Assembly: GCA_025526915.1 (NCBI GenBank)
Contig: JAHLKH010000246.1
Coordinates: 1 to 32,368, forward strand
Reading direction: 5' to 3'
Source of the DNA: Entophlyctis helioformis
Taxonomy: Eukaryota > Chytridiomycota > Chytridiomycetes > Chytridiales > Chytriomycetaceae
DNA length: 32,368 bases
In this document: positions 8,245 through 20,102 of the stretch, piece by piece
Layout: every line of letters begins with the position of its first letter
Position numbering within the stretch: the first letter of the stretch is position 1
Position numbers and translations under genes: made by a program
Notes under the pieces: generated by a model
Seen by the model: only the letters and a program-made list of their open reading frames with translations
Told to the model about the DNA's origin: nothing
The model's database searches: none

Positions 8245-11200
8245 CGCGTGGGTGTGCACGCTCCCCGTGTGTGCACATCCAATAAACATGGATACTCGCT
8301 GTACCCAAGCCGTGTCTTGTCGCGGCCGTGCGCGCATGCGAGCGTGTAAATCGAAAGGCTGGATGCGGCATTTGCAAGCCATGCACACTATGCTTCATTC
8401 TCTCCAACATGCAGCGCAAAATGGGGCAAGCCGCGATCGTGAAAGTTGGATCAGGAAAGGTCCATGGGCGAGCACCAACAAGCCCGCCGAACCGTCCGTA
8501 TCCGCTGCCTGCGCCGCCCGTGGCAGCCGACGCAGCCGCCGAGATCTCCTTCTCGACGCCAAGGACGATATCAAACACGGGCGACGCGGGAGCACGGACC
8601 TCGCGCACCAGCTCGACAAACCGCGGAGAGACGGTCGCGTCGGCGAGTCGCGCCACGACCAGCACGGCCTTGACCGTCGACCGCTGCAGCTCGGCGTGCT
8701 TCTCCACCTCCTGCTTGACGGCATTCGACTTGGTCTTGGCGTTGATCGTCTCGCGCACAGGGTCCACAAAGTCGTCCAGGTGCGCAGACAGGGCCGTGGG
8801 CGACACGACGGCGAGACGCATCATCATGAGGTGCGACAGGAGCTTGATCTCGCTCGACGGGTCTCTGACACCGGCAGCCACGTGCTGCACAAAGGCAAAG
8901 ATCTCAATGTGCGCGAGGCACGTGTCGAGGAGCGTGTACATGCACTCAAACGCCGACTTGCGCGCATCGAGTCCCGAGTCCACCTTGTGCTTGAACGGAC
9001 CCATCTCGATAATGTGGATGAGCGACTCGTTGACGACCGTCTCGTGGTACAGGAGCGGGAGCAGCTCGCCGAGCGAGTCGCGGATGAGATGCGGCTTCGA
9101 GTGTGCCGCAGAGTTGAGCGCACCGAGCGTGACGCGCCGCACGGCAAGGCTCTCGTCCTTGACCAGCCGCAGAAACTCGATAATGAGCGGGGCAAGCAAC
9201 AGTCGTAGTCGGCATGGCTGGCGTGGTGGTCGGCGAACGTGTAGCGGATGGCGCTGATGACCGTGGCGCGCGTCTCTGGCTTGGGTGCCCGCAGACGCGA
9301 CTGGAGCTGCGGCAGGAAGGTGCGGGCGTCGGCCGTGGACAGCTGCCCAAGGCACTCGGCAATGGCGTTGCGCGTGCTGTCTTCGAGATCCGTCTCGGCC
9401 TTGTCAAAGAGAATCTGCCAAATGTTGGACACAAACGGCGCCAGAGCCGCCTTGCCCTCGGCGGACGAAACCGACGGAGCAATCGTCTCCTTGAGAGCCA
9501 ACAGCGACAGGTACTGGTGCTTGCCCGACTGGACGGCGCCAACCACAAACGGCAGGTACAGAGCGAGGTTGCCCGTGGCAACGTTGCCGAGCGCAAAGGC
9601 AGCCGCGTTCTTGATCTCCTCGGACGTTGAATCAAACAGTCCAAAGAGCGTGTCCTGGAGACCCGGTGCAGCCTGCGACAGGTCGCGACGGTTGCCAATC
9701 TCGCCGAGAGAGAGCAAGGCAAGGCACTTTGCATTGTCTGACTCGGACGCAGAGGAGATGGTTGCAATGAACGAAGCCAAGAGCTTGGCGGCCTCGGGAG
9801 AGCCAGCCACGGCCAGGGCGGCAATGGACTTGGAGACGACAGTGTAGGCCTCCTTGGTGACGCTGGGCTGCTTGACCTCTTTCATGAGCGCGCTTGAGCA
9901 GACTGAAAACACGGTCGCATCGCCGCTCGCGACGAGCACCGTCCAAAAGTGCACGAGAAGGTTGAGGGCCGTGCCGCCTGCGACGAGGTGAGGGGTGTTG
10001 CAGATGATGTGGATGATGACGGGCACAATCTCGTTTTTGATTTTGGCGATGGTGGCTGCTCCAGCACTGGACTGGATGATGGTGGACAGGAGCGAGACGG
10101 CCATGGGGAGGATCTGCAGGTCCGAGTCGATCGAGAGCGTCTGGCGCAGCGCGTCCAGAATGACCTCGTAGAGGGCTGGTGACGGGAAGCGGCCGACCAG
10201 CGTCTCGAGCGCGTGTAGCGACGCAATGCGGAGCTGGCGCTGGGTCTTTTTCAGCTGGGCGGCAATCTCGGGAATGATGACTGGCAGCTGGGCTGCAAAG
10301 GGCTTCAGCGTGGGGTTGGATGCGTCGGCAAAGGGCGACTCGGCAATGAACGTGATGACGCGGAGGGCCGTCAGACGAGAGACTTCGTTCTTGAGGCGGT
10401 CGATGAGGATGGGCATGACTTGCGACTCGAGAGCGCCGGCCGGGATAAGGTCGGCCGCCTGGTGCACAATGACACCCAGGGCCGTAATGGCGGCTTCCTT
10501 GACCTCGACGCCGGCATCGGCAGCCTGGACGCGGCCGAGGGTTGCCTTGAAGACTGCGACAATGTGCTCGACCAGCTTGGGCGACGGGGCAGGGCCGACA
10601 GAGGGACGGCCGGCGACTGCAGGGCCAAAGGGACGCAGGATCTTGACGACAGCCGAGACGACGCCAAAGGCCTCTGCGCTGACCTTGTAGAACTTGTCAT
10701 TGGCAGCCGTCAGAACAGGCGTGACAATCTTGCCAATGTGCGCGTGGAAGAGCTCGGGCGAGTGGTGGCTGAGGAGGAGGCTGAGGAACTCGAGCACCTC
10801 GAGCTTGAGGTTGGTGTCTGTGGTGGTGTTGTGGCCGCCGCTGCTCTTGGTGGCGAGCGACTGCTCAATGGCGTGCACCACGACGGCGAGGTGGTCGCCC
10901 AGGCCGCCGTTGAGGACAGTGACGAGGTGCTTGAGCACCTGGAAGCACGACGAGCGCGTGGGGACCGACTTGCCCTGCACCTGCTTGACCACGACGCGAA
11001 CAATGCGCGGCACGAGCTCGCGCAGCTGGCCCAGCGACTGCGGGTTGCCGCCGTTGGCGGTCGCAGCGACGGGGCTGGCGGCCGTCTTTCTGGACGAGCG
11101 GGTCTGCACCGAGGCGGTCTGCTCGAGGAGGGCAATGAAAGTGGCAAAGACGTCGATGCGCACAGTCTCTTCGCGCTCGGCAAAGCGGCGGATCAGCAGC

Positions 11201-12767
11201 GGGGCGACTTGCGAGTAGAACTCGGGCAGGAGGTCTGGACGGGTGCTGATGAGCGATGCAAGCAGCTTGGCCGACGCGCGGCGCACCTTCCACGACATGT
11301 CCTCGTCGTCCGAGTAGTTGTCCTCGTCGTCGTCCTCATCGTCGTCGTCGTCGCCATCGGCGTCGTCCATGGACTCTTGGTCGTCGTCGTCGTCATTGTT
11401 GTCGTCGTCGTCGCCGGCATCGTAGTTTGGGTCGTACTTGACAAACTCGCTGCAGAGCTTGATGATGGTCTCGATGTGCGGCTTGACGGCCGCTGGGCAG
11501 CGCAGGGCAAACGTCTCGATGGCCTGTCAGAGTCATTGCGGTGCGTGTTAGGAGGTGGAGATGAGCAGCAGAAAGAGAGAGATAGGGGAGGACATGCCTG
11601 CAGGCACTGCTCGCGCAGATCGTCGTTTTCGAGACGAATGTACGAGAGGGTGAGCGGCAGAATGTCCTTGAGGAAGGGAGCAAAGCGGGCAGCGCTGTGG
11701 CGGCTGAGGGCGGCAGCGCACGAGACGAGCGTCTGCAGCTTGTCGTAGTCCAGGGCGGCGTGCTTGGCAGCCATCTCGGTCGACAGACGCTTGACGAGCG
11801 AGGCAAAGAGATCGTCCTGGATGTGCGGGACGAGGAAGCCGATGGAGGCGGTGACGCGCTTGCGGACGGCTGCGCGCGAGTGGTCGAGCAGGGGCACGAG
11901 GGTGTTGAGGATGGACTGCTGGAGCGGGGCACATGTGGCGGGGTCGTTGTTCAAGAAGGAGCCGAAGCGGGAAAAGACCTCGGAGAGGATGTCGATGACG
12001 TCGAGCTGGGCCTGCGCGTTGTTCTGTCGGCGGTGAGGGATGTTAGGTGTGGTGTGGGTGTGTGCACCAAGGCAGATCTACACGAGACGCACCGAAGCCA
12101 GCTGCTGGATGAGCTTGGGGGTCAGACGCTTGACGAGGTTGCCGGCGACGCCGTGCTCGACGGGGAACTCGACGACGACGGTCTTGAGGCCGATGCCGGC
12201 AATATCGCGCAGCTCGTCGCGGTCGCTGGTGGCGAGCATGCGGCACAGCTCGTCGACGATGGTCTGGATCTGCGGCTCCTTGACGCGGCGGATGAGGGGG
12301 ACGAGGCTGGTCGGGCGAGAGGCAAGGGAGTGTGGGACAGGTGTGAGACACGGATGTGAGGCAGGCTGTGGGACCACTCTAGACACACACAACCACACAC
12401 ACAGACACAGACACACAGACGCACCACTTGACGGCCATGTTCTGCACCTCGCCGTTCTTGTCGTCGAGCAGCTTGAGCACGGCGGCGAGCACCTTGCGCT
12501 CCGAGGCGTCGTCCAGCAGGAAGGCGTCGCGGGCCAGCTCGGCGGTCAGGTCGGCGGCGGCCATGAAGCGGAAGTCCGAGTCTGCGGCGGCCATCTGCGT
12601 GGGGTGAGACAGGTGAGACAGGGGTGTGAGACAGGTGAGTGGTGAGAAGGCCAGACAGACCAGGGTGAGGCAGGCAGAGACAGGCAGACAGGCAGGACAG
12701 AGTGACAGAGCAGCGGCCGCACCTTTTCCAGCAGGCCGGCCACGACGTAGGCGGGGTTGGACGACAT
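8183..12767 (-). CDS. CAND1: CAND1, cullin-associated NEDD8-dissociated protein (HEAT-repeat exchange factor for SCF ligases)
   Basis: CAND1 binds unneddylated cullin-RBX1 and swaps substrate receptors of cullin-RING ubiquitin ligases in cytosol and nucleus. Exons (minus): 12723-12767, 12425-12594, 12093-12306, 11598-12023, and 11523 to the end; all junctions keep frame. Landmarks are DSDFRFMAAADL, NGEVQNMAVKC|LVPL, an Asp-rich loop (about 11310-11425) followed by DMSWKVRRASAK, and near the C-terminus EMGPFKHKVDSGLDARKSAFECMYTLLD-type sequence and NAVKQEVEKHAELQRS. All are hallmarks of CAND1. One missing base near 9197 is needed to run from HADYDC into LLAPLIIEFLRLVKDES. The intron 11524-11597 has a GC donor. 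After about 8540 similarity fades and roughly 100 further codons run to a stop at 8183, overlapping gene E; the true end is probably earlier. Confidence 0.92.
8281..8286 (+). terminator. Polyadenylation signal AATAAA of gene E
   Basis: AATAAA lies 37 bases after the gene E stop codon, on the strand of gene E, inside what would otherwise be CAND1 coding or 3' untranslated sequence on the other strand. Confidence 0.55.
11524..11597 (-). other. GC-AG intron of CAND1
   Basis: The donor reads CAG|GCATGT at 11597 and the acceptor CTGACAG ends at 11524. Joining gives LREQCLQ|AIETFALRC, the expected CAND1 sequence. No GT donor nearby keeps the frame, so this is a GC-AG intron. Confidence 0.75.
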
Positions 12768-12939
12768 GCGCTGGTGTGTGGGAGAGTGGGAGTGGGAGTG
12801 GGAGTGACTGGGTGGGAGTGAGTGTGAGTGAATGTGTCCGAGTGCATTCTGGGAATGCACTTCATTGCCACGGCATGAATGATGCACTCCAGCCAGTGCA
12901 CCACTCCAGTGCACCACCACTCCCTCCCCCACCCACCGA

Positions 12940-12962
12940 TCTCTCTCTCTCTCTCTCTCTCG
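12940..12962. repeat. CT/AG microsatellite between CAND1 and kinesin
   Basis: About ten CT units. It lies in the 196-bp gap between the kinesin stop codon (12964) and the CAND1 start (12767), so it may sit in the CAND1 promoter or the kinesin 3' UTR. Confidence 0.8.
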
Positions 12963-12963
12963 C

Positions 12964-15900
12964 TCACCGCCCGCCGTGCCGCCCCACCGCCCCGACCACC
13001 CCGACCACCCCCACCGCCTGTGCCACCGGCGGCAGTCCGATCGATCGCCCCATTCCCCCCATTCCCCCAACAACTCCCCCGACTCCTGCCACAGCCCCTG
13101 CACCCCCCAACACAACTCCCCCGACAACACTCCCAACCCCGTGCCGTCGCACCCCGCCGCCCCTCAGATTGCGCCGCTCCGTGTTCTTGCGCGCGTTGTA
13201 GTACGGCAGCGAGTCCGGGTCTTCCTGCGACATGCGCTCCATCTGCAGCCGGTCAAACTTTTCGCCAATGTCCATCGCATCCTACCAGGTCGTGTCGCGT
13301 TCAAGGTCGTGTCGGTTCAAGAGTCGAGTGTCGAGTGTCGACCATCGCGTTAGCGTCTTGTATCTGGCTCACACGCATCCCATCCCACGCATCCCATCCA
13401 CTCACCTCGATCCCCCGCCGCCCCCCTCGCCCTCGTTCATCTGCGCCCCATAGATCGCCTCGTACCACTGCTCAAACTCCGTCATGAGCTTCTGTCGGCA
13501 CTGGTCCGTCACCTTGGTGCAGTACTCGACCTCGCTGCGCGTCTGCCGCAGCATCTCAAACTTGTCGCGGTACTGCTCCTTGAGCCGCTTCATCGCACTC
13601 ACCATCCCGTGCTCCTCCTCGTCAATAATAATCTCGGCCTCTGTCTCGCCCCATGCGCGTCAGTCGCCAGCCTAACTTGCCGCATCCATGCTTCCATGCT
13701 TCCACCCACCGTGTCCTGATCGCCCGTGCCGCTTGCTGTCCAGTCGCCGCTTGTACTCATCCATCGTGCTCTTGATGTGATTGACGCTGTCTGCAAGCTC
13801 CTTGGCCATCCGTCGCTTGTCTCGAAGCGCAGCTGCATCCACCAGCCATTCCCATTCCATGTCAGTCCACGCAATCGTCACACTCTCTCGATCTCTCCAT
13901 CTCCATTTCAAGTCCCCTTACACTTGTTGTCGGCCAGAATCCGGTTCATCTCGGATCCCTTGGTGCGCTTAAACGTCTCAAACTCTTCGGCTCGCGACAG
14001 CGGTGCTCCGCCCACGCGCCGCTCCTTGGCGCCATTGAGTCCCGCTATGATCCCCTGCGTCGTGTCGAGAATAATGCCGCTCTCCGCGTGCTTGAGGCTG
14101 CCATACTCGCCATCGCCACCAGCATTCTGTTTGGTCGCCTCTGGACGGTCAGCACTACCATCCCCTCTACTCACACGCAATCCATACCCCTCACCATGCC
14201 AGTGTCGTGGCCGCCGTCGTCCTCGTCGTGCTCGCCTGGCATGCGGCTGACCTTGCGGTCGCGCTTAAAGGGCTGCGCGCCAAACCGCTGCTGTCCGCCT
14301 GTCCCTGATCCACCCGCGGCTGCTGCTGCTGCCGCCGCTGCGGCTGCCGCGGCTGTCGCGCCACCGCCTGCCCCGCTCATTCCCCCTGCGCCACTCGCCG
14401 CTCCACCTGCCATGGCAATCCCCGCTGCGCTCGTGCCTGGCGCGGCTGCTGCCATGCCACCGCCACGGCCGCCGACAGGAACGCCGCCAGGCTGCCCACG
14501 CGCTCCGATGGCGCAAGACCCACGCCGAATCCGGTGCTCTCCATATCCCCGACACCGTCCTCCTTTTCGGGATCGTATGCCGTCTGCTTGCGTGTCTGTC
14601 GCCATTGCCCACACGGTCGATTGCATGTCCGTCATCAGTCAGTCAGTCAGTCAGTCAGTCAGTCCCAATACAACACCAGTCACAACACAAGCGAGCAACA
14701 TACTGCACCCATGCTGTCGACGTGGTGCTCGCCAGGCATCTCGCGCACGGCATTCGCATTCGACTTTTGTGCGCGCGACACGGCGTCCTCCATTTCGGCC
14801 TCGAGATTCTTGTACATTAACCGAAAGATGGTGAGGATCTCGCGGATCTGCCGCAGATTGACAATCTACTCTTGCGTGTCAGGGAAATCCATCGTCTCTC
14901 ATCGCCCCCTACACACACTGCACTGCATAGCACACTTGTCATCCACCTCACCTCAATCTCCTCGGCCTCGTTGTCAATATACATGCGCACCGTTTTCGTC
15001 AGCTCGTGCTTCTGCGCCTCGGTGTACGGCTCGTACTGCACGTGGCTGCGGTTGCTCAGCGTGTCGTGCATCGACAGCTCCTGCTTGAGCTCCTTGACCT
15101 CCTTTTCGTACTTTTTGATGAGCGCGATCGGGTCGTACTGCACGTTGATCTCGGGGTTCGTCGACACGCACATCATCCGCGTCGCAAATCTGAGCGTCGA
15201 AATGGTTTCCTCAATATGCTCGCGCTCGCCTGATTGTGGAGTTGTGCGCGCGTGTGTGCGAGAGTGAGTGCGTGAGTAGGCATGAGCATGGTGAAGCCAC
15301 AAGGCACAGTCAAACACCTTACCCCAGATATTCGAGATCATGAGCGTGTTGCAGTTGCCGCCAAGTGCGTCGCGCAGCACGTGCGTCATCTTGGACTGCC
15401 GGAACGGCACATGGTCCCTGCATCCTCCCATCGTATCTCGTCAGCGTCTGGCGTTATCCATGACCAGTTGTACTCTCTCACTCTCACCGTTTCTTGTCCG
15501 CGAGCGCGATAATGACTTGCTCAAGAAACGTCAACGACCGGTTGATGTCTGGGTTCGCCGCCCGCCAGCCACACGATCGCAACATGGTCTGGTTAGCCAA
15601 AAGTTGGATGCATGACACACACACACACACACACACACACGAAAACCGCAGACTCACACATGGCCTCTTTCAGCGACGTGCCCTTGGTCTCGGTCTTGGA
15701 CAGCCGCTCCGACCCGGCCAGATCAACCAGATTGAGTTTCGACACCATGACCTTTTCGCTCGACTCGACGCGCGACCGCGACTCGACGTGCAGCGTAAAG
15801 ATGCAGTGCGAGCGGCTCGACGTCTTGTTGAGCTGGTGCTCCGAGATGGACCGGTTTGTCTCGCCCTCGAACAGCAGGTTGAGCGCCTCCTCTTCGTTGC

Positions 15901-16269
15901 TCGCCAGCTGGATCGTGAGACCCTTGACGTGCGTCGAGCCTGGTCGCCATCGTGATCGGTGATCAGAGGTCGCGACCGGTCATGGGTCAGCCGCGAGACT
16001 CGAAAAGGGCATTGCAATCCCAGACAAGCGAGGCATCCCCACTCACCCATCTTGTCTTCCACCACCGTCATGGTCTCGGGCTGCGCGGTGCCGTCGCCGA
16101 GCGTGGACAGCAGGTCCACCATCTGCTCGTTGTACACTTCCAGGTACGAGATGCGCACCGTGAACGCCAGCGTCGGCCGCTCAGAGATTTCGCGAAATAC
16201 GTGCGAGATGGCGCGTGGGATCAGGCCGCGATGCTTGTAGTTTTCAGTCGCGCCAGTCCTGTCGTCGTG

Positions 16270-16303
<34 letters not shown>

Positions 16304-16879
16304 TAGAGGATGCGTTGGTTGATGAGGCGTGAGTCGACTAGGAGACCCCTGGCTGGGCATGCAGCCACACTCACATGGTAAACGTCTTGCCGGCACCTGT
16401 CTGGCCGTACGCCAAGATCGTGCCTGGCCATCCATCGCGTCAGTCTCTGCCGCGCATTCGCAAGACGCGACTCGACACGACCAGCTCTCTCTCCTGGCTC
16501 ACCGTTGTATCCGTCCAGCAGCGAGCGGATGATGGGACCACCACACTCATCATACACGTTCTCCTGCGACGCATTGTGCAGGATATTGTCAAACTTAAAG
16601 TCCCAGTTCTCCTGCTGGTTGTTGATGAAGCCCCACTCTTCGTTCTTTGGAATGTGGATATGGATGCTCTGTGCCCGCCCACCGTGTTGCGGGTGTGCCA
16701 GAGAATGCAGCGTTAGTGGCAGATGCGGGCAGACACAGACAGACACTGGATGATGCCGGATGGCGTAGCAGCAGCCGCACCTTCTTGTCGGCCCCAAAGG
16801 TGATAATGTCCTGCGCAAACGACGAGGTCGGCCGCGTGCGGATGACGACCTTGACGTGTTTGGATTTGTTCGACGCCAT
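12964..16879 (-). CDS. KIF9: Kinesin-9 family motor (KIF9/KLP1-like), probable flagellar central-pair kinesin, 14 exons
   Basis: An N-terminal ATP-dependent microtubule motor. KIF9/KLP1 relatives sit on the central pair of motile flagella. Exons (minus): 16781-16879, 16503-16668, 16375-16423, 16047-16258, 15658-15939, 15488-15548, 15323-15417, 14952-15229, 14704-14865, 14195-14583, 13922-14126, 13710-13832, 13406-13640, 12964-13281. Motor motifs are GQTGAGKT (P-loop), LNKTSSRSH (switch I), DLAGSE (switch II), then SLTFLEQVIIAL and STLRFATRMM. The tail has the KIF9-specific parts GFGVGLAP, KGSEMNRILADNKS, a coiled-coil region, SEVEYC...DQCRQKL and DPDSLPYYNARK. Two single missing bases must be assumed: one in exon 10 (Gly/Ala-rich stretch, about 14490) and one in the G-runs near 13415. 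Predicted length is about 891 aa, slightly longer than usual because of a Gly/Ala linker and a Gly/Val-rich C-terminus. Confidence 0.9.
15614..15640. repeat. AC microsatellite inside a kinesin intron
   Basis: About 13 AC units in the intron between exons 5 and 6 of the kinesin gene. Confidence 0.85.
16271..16302. repeat. GT microsatellite inside a kinesin intron
   Basis: About 15 GT units on the + strand, within the intron between exons 3 and 4 of the kinesin gene, close to the acceptor of exon 4. Confidence 0.85.
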
Positions 16880-19800
16880 CGTGCTTGCCGAGACGATGGG
16901 CAAGTTGTTTCGCGAGTTGTGCTTGCCGTGGTTGCAGGGCTCCCAACGGCGGACACAGCCATGTGGCCTGTCGCACTCGCAGCGGCCCAACAAGCTTCCA
17001 GACGTCAGCCGCCAGATGCCAGCCGCCAGACGCCAGACGCCGGCCAGCCGCTCCAAGTGGGTCGAGCCAACGGCGGAGGTTGCTGCTCCGTTCCGCCAGC
17101 CTCGGTTGCGAGCTTGAACCAGGGGGTAAGGAGACTCTGAATGCCTGCAAGCGAGTGCTGACCTGCCCATGCACCATTGCCTTTTGTCCGCGTCTCGGTC
17201 GTGACCCGACCCGCACCGACCGCCCACAGCCAGCGCGACAAGCTCCGCAGTGTCGTTGTCGCTCGCTCGCTCGCTCGCAATTGCGGCGAATCACCGGGCG
17301 GAATCATGTCTGGCTGCGCCCGACCCTTGCAGGCAGGCTGGCCGTCGGTCTGCCTCTCCAACCCGCCGACGGGTCCACGGCTGTCTGCTCGGCTGTGTGC
17401 CCACGACGGTCGTGTCGTCGGGTACCTCCCCAGTCCAGACCTCCCCGGACCAGACACGGCTGCGCGGTATTCAATACCACCCACGCTACCACCGTTGGTC
17501 TCTGCTCGGCTGGCCGGTAAGTGCTGCTTCCTGTTGGCCGCAGTGTCCCAAAGAGCATCCCGCCGCTAACGCCGACCCCGACACGGCCATTGCCGCCTGT
17601 GCCGATGCAGATGCCGAGTTGCCAACGCGCTGGGTCACTTCACCCAGGCAGATGAGCGCGAGACGCTCCAGTCTGTCTTGCGGTCGAGGCTGCTGCGGTG
17701 GTTCAAGCGAGACCACATCAGCTGGAAAGGCCAAGAAAGTGGCCAATCGCCCAACCAGCCGTTCGCGAAGCAGTTCGCGAGCAGTTCGCGAGCAGCACAC
17801 AAAGCACCACACAAAGCAGCACGCGAAGCAGCACCCGAAGCAGTTCGCGAAGCAGTTCGCGAAGCAGCACGCAAAGCTGCAGGGCTTGCGGTCATTCTCT
17901 CCACTCTATCCACTCTCTCCACCCTCTGCGTTCGCCGTACTATCCAACGTTTATCCATAATACTTCGCCGTGCAACGCCATGACGCTCAAACAGTGACTG
18001 GATCTGTGAACGGCCAGTTGCTGTCTGCGCATCATGGCGATGCCGATTCCTCCGCATCTCCCCAATTGCTTCGGCTTTGCTGGCTCGCTGTCTCTGCATG
18101 CACACTCACTCGCCTGTACACGAGACGAACGCAGCCATGCGGACCAGAGCCGCCGATCTGCATCCCAATTCATTATTGTTCCACGCGGGCTTGCAAAGCA
18201 GACGTGGATAAGGACCGGCTGCTCCTTTGCATCACCGCAGTGGCGAGACTATTGTTTGCGGATCTGCATCTCTCCACCGTGCTCTCTCGATCGCGCTCTC
18301 TCCCCACTGCCCTCTCTCCCCACTGCCCTCTCTCCACCGCGTCGTCATCCTAACCGCTGGATGTTTCCACGACAGGGATCTGCATTCGGCCACAACCGTC
18401 CCCCACAAACAGCTGCTTTCCATCAGCTGCTCTCCACAATCTCCGATCACGACGCGCATGGTCGCTTGCAGGCGTGGGAGTGCGGGCTGATTTGACGCGA
18501 GCCTCCTGCCATTGCCGAGCATTTCATCTGCAATCCACGCGCGGACGTCACGTCACGTCCAGCCACACCACGGCCACGCGCCTCTCAACGTCCTGCTCTC
18601 CCTGCCCTCCACGGCCGCCAGACCCACGCCACCGGAATCACAACTCCTGACGCAGCAAATCGGAGTTGGCCATGAGCAGCACGACAGCCAACTCCGCCTG
18701 CTGCCTATCCATGCGTCGCTTATTCGGCCCCACCGATGCTCTCGACACAGCGACCTGTGCAAGACGGGCATGCGAAAGCGCTTGGATATTGGCAACTGCC
18801 AGTTGACAGGCAGTGAAGCCGACGTATAAGCACCACGGCAGAGAAGCAACTGCTTCGAGAGCCGACCTGCATGAGCAGAATGCTCGCCGTGGCGCTGGGT
18901 CGAGACGCCACAGATGCCACAGATACGCCAGAAGCCGCCGACGTCCAATGCGCATCACCACAGCCAGCGACCGAGCGACAGAAGCAACAACGGCGAGCGG
19001 GACGGGCCGCAGTCTACACAGGCCGACTGCCGCTTCTGTCCTGACGGCCATGGCCAAGATGGACACGACAGACGGCCGCTGCATGCGTACCGACTCGCCC
19101 CACCAATGCTGCGCTGCTCCTGCGCTGCTCCTGCCCAAGCAGAACTCCGCCGTTGCTTCTGAAAATACCGTTCTCACGCCCTCACGCCCTCGCGCATTCA
19201 CGCACTCACGCACTCACGCACCAACGCATTCAGCAGCGCTCTCTGGTCGAGCTGTTTGGCTGCTCTCACGGCCTGCATCTGCAGCAGCAGCAGTAGCAGC
19301 AGCGTCTTGCGGCGGTGCTGCTCCAGTATGCGCTGCCAGTCGCACGCATATCTGCCTGCGCGACCGTGAGCAGCTCCAAAAGCATGGACCCTGCCTGCCT
19401 GCCCCCAATTCTTGGCTCGGCAGCAGCAGCAGCCAATACAGCGAGCCAGAATATTGGCAAGACGACGGAATTGGAAAACACCTCTCGAGACGCCCGTCAA
19501 CGGCGCACCCGCCAAACAGCACGGCCCAGACCCAGATGCTCAGAGTGGGATGCCATATCCACCGTGTCTATCGCCTGGCGTCGACCTAGACTTGTGGTCT
19601 CTGCATTTCCCGCATCAAGCGAGTAGAGAGCGTGCAGGGCCTGTCAGCCAGCTCTCCGACGCGCCAGACGCATCTCAGACGCCTCACAGACGCCTCTCAA
19701 ATGTGGAGACATACGTGGAGACAAAGTGGGACAAACGTGGAGACAAAAGCAAACGCCAGGGGCAAAGAGCAGCCGGCATGAGATGAGATGTGATGAAACG

Positions 19801-20102
19801 AATGGAATGTGATGTAATGAATGCGTTGTAATGTGACGTGATACAACGTGCTTAGATGCGACGTCATTTGTTTAAACGGCCATACCCGCCGCGTTTGTAC
19901 GCTTCGCAGCGTGACGACACGTTTAAACTGTACCAGACGCGGCAGTATGCATCGCACGCCTTGGCAGACGTCCGGGAGAAGGCGTCCTGCTGCTGCTTGC
20001 ATCATCAACAGAGCCTCTGGATCCAACTCGCCAAATGCCGCCGCAGAGACTGCCAGCCAATGACTTGAGCATGTCCTCGCCCCCTTTTTTCACTCCACCA
20101 GG
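16880..20102. other. 3.2-kb gene-poor spacer with simple repeats
   Basis: I see no gene I can support here. It lies between the divergently oriented kinesin and LRR genes and should hold both promoters. It contains a 12-bp tandem array (17764-17880), CTCTCCCCACTGC repeats (18295-18340), CACGCACT runs (19175-19222), a CAG run (19279-19302), a GTGGAGACAAA repeat (about 19707-19750) and a GATG/AATG-rich stretch (19783-19850). The open frames across it are Arg/Ser/Pro/Ala-rich and change composition with the repeats, as non-coding frames do in GC-rich DNA. Confidence 0.6.
17764..17880. repeat. 12-bp tandem array
   Basis: Imperfect copies of a 12-bp unit alternating between AGCAGTTCGCGA and AGCAGCACGCGA, about nine units. 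Because 12 is a multiple of three it stays open in several frames and produces spurious Ala/Glu/Lys-rich peptides. Confidence 0.8.

Noticed and set aside
10420..11748. Plus-strand open frame of over 400 codons opposite CAND1
   Set aside because: It is the GC-rich antisense shadow of a well-supported CAND1 exon and has Asp/Glu/Val-run composition without domains.
17250..17960. Plus-strand open frame of about 236 codons
   Set aside because: Arg/Ser/Pro-rich, passes through the 12-bp tandem array (multiple of three) and shows no family signature.
18813..19589. Plus-strand open frame of about 258 codons
   Set aside because: Composition follows simple repeats (CAG, CACGCACT), with no domain, intron or conserved segment.
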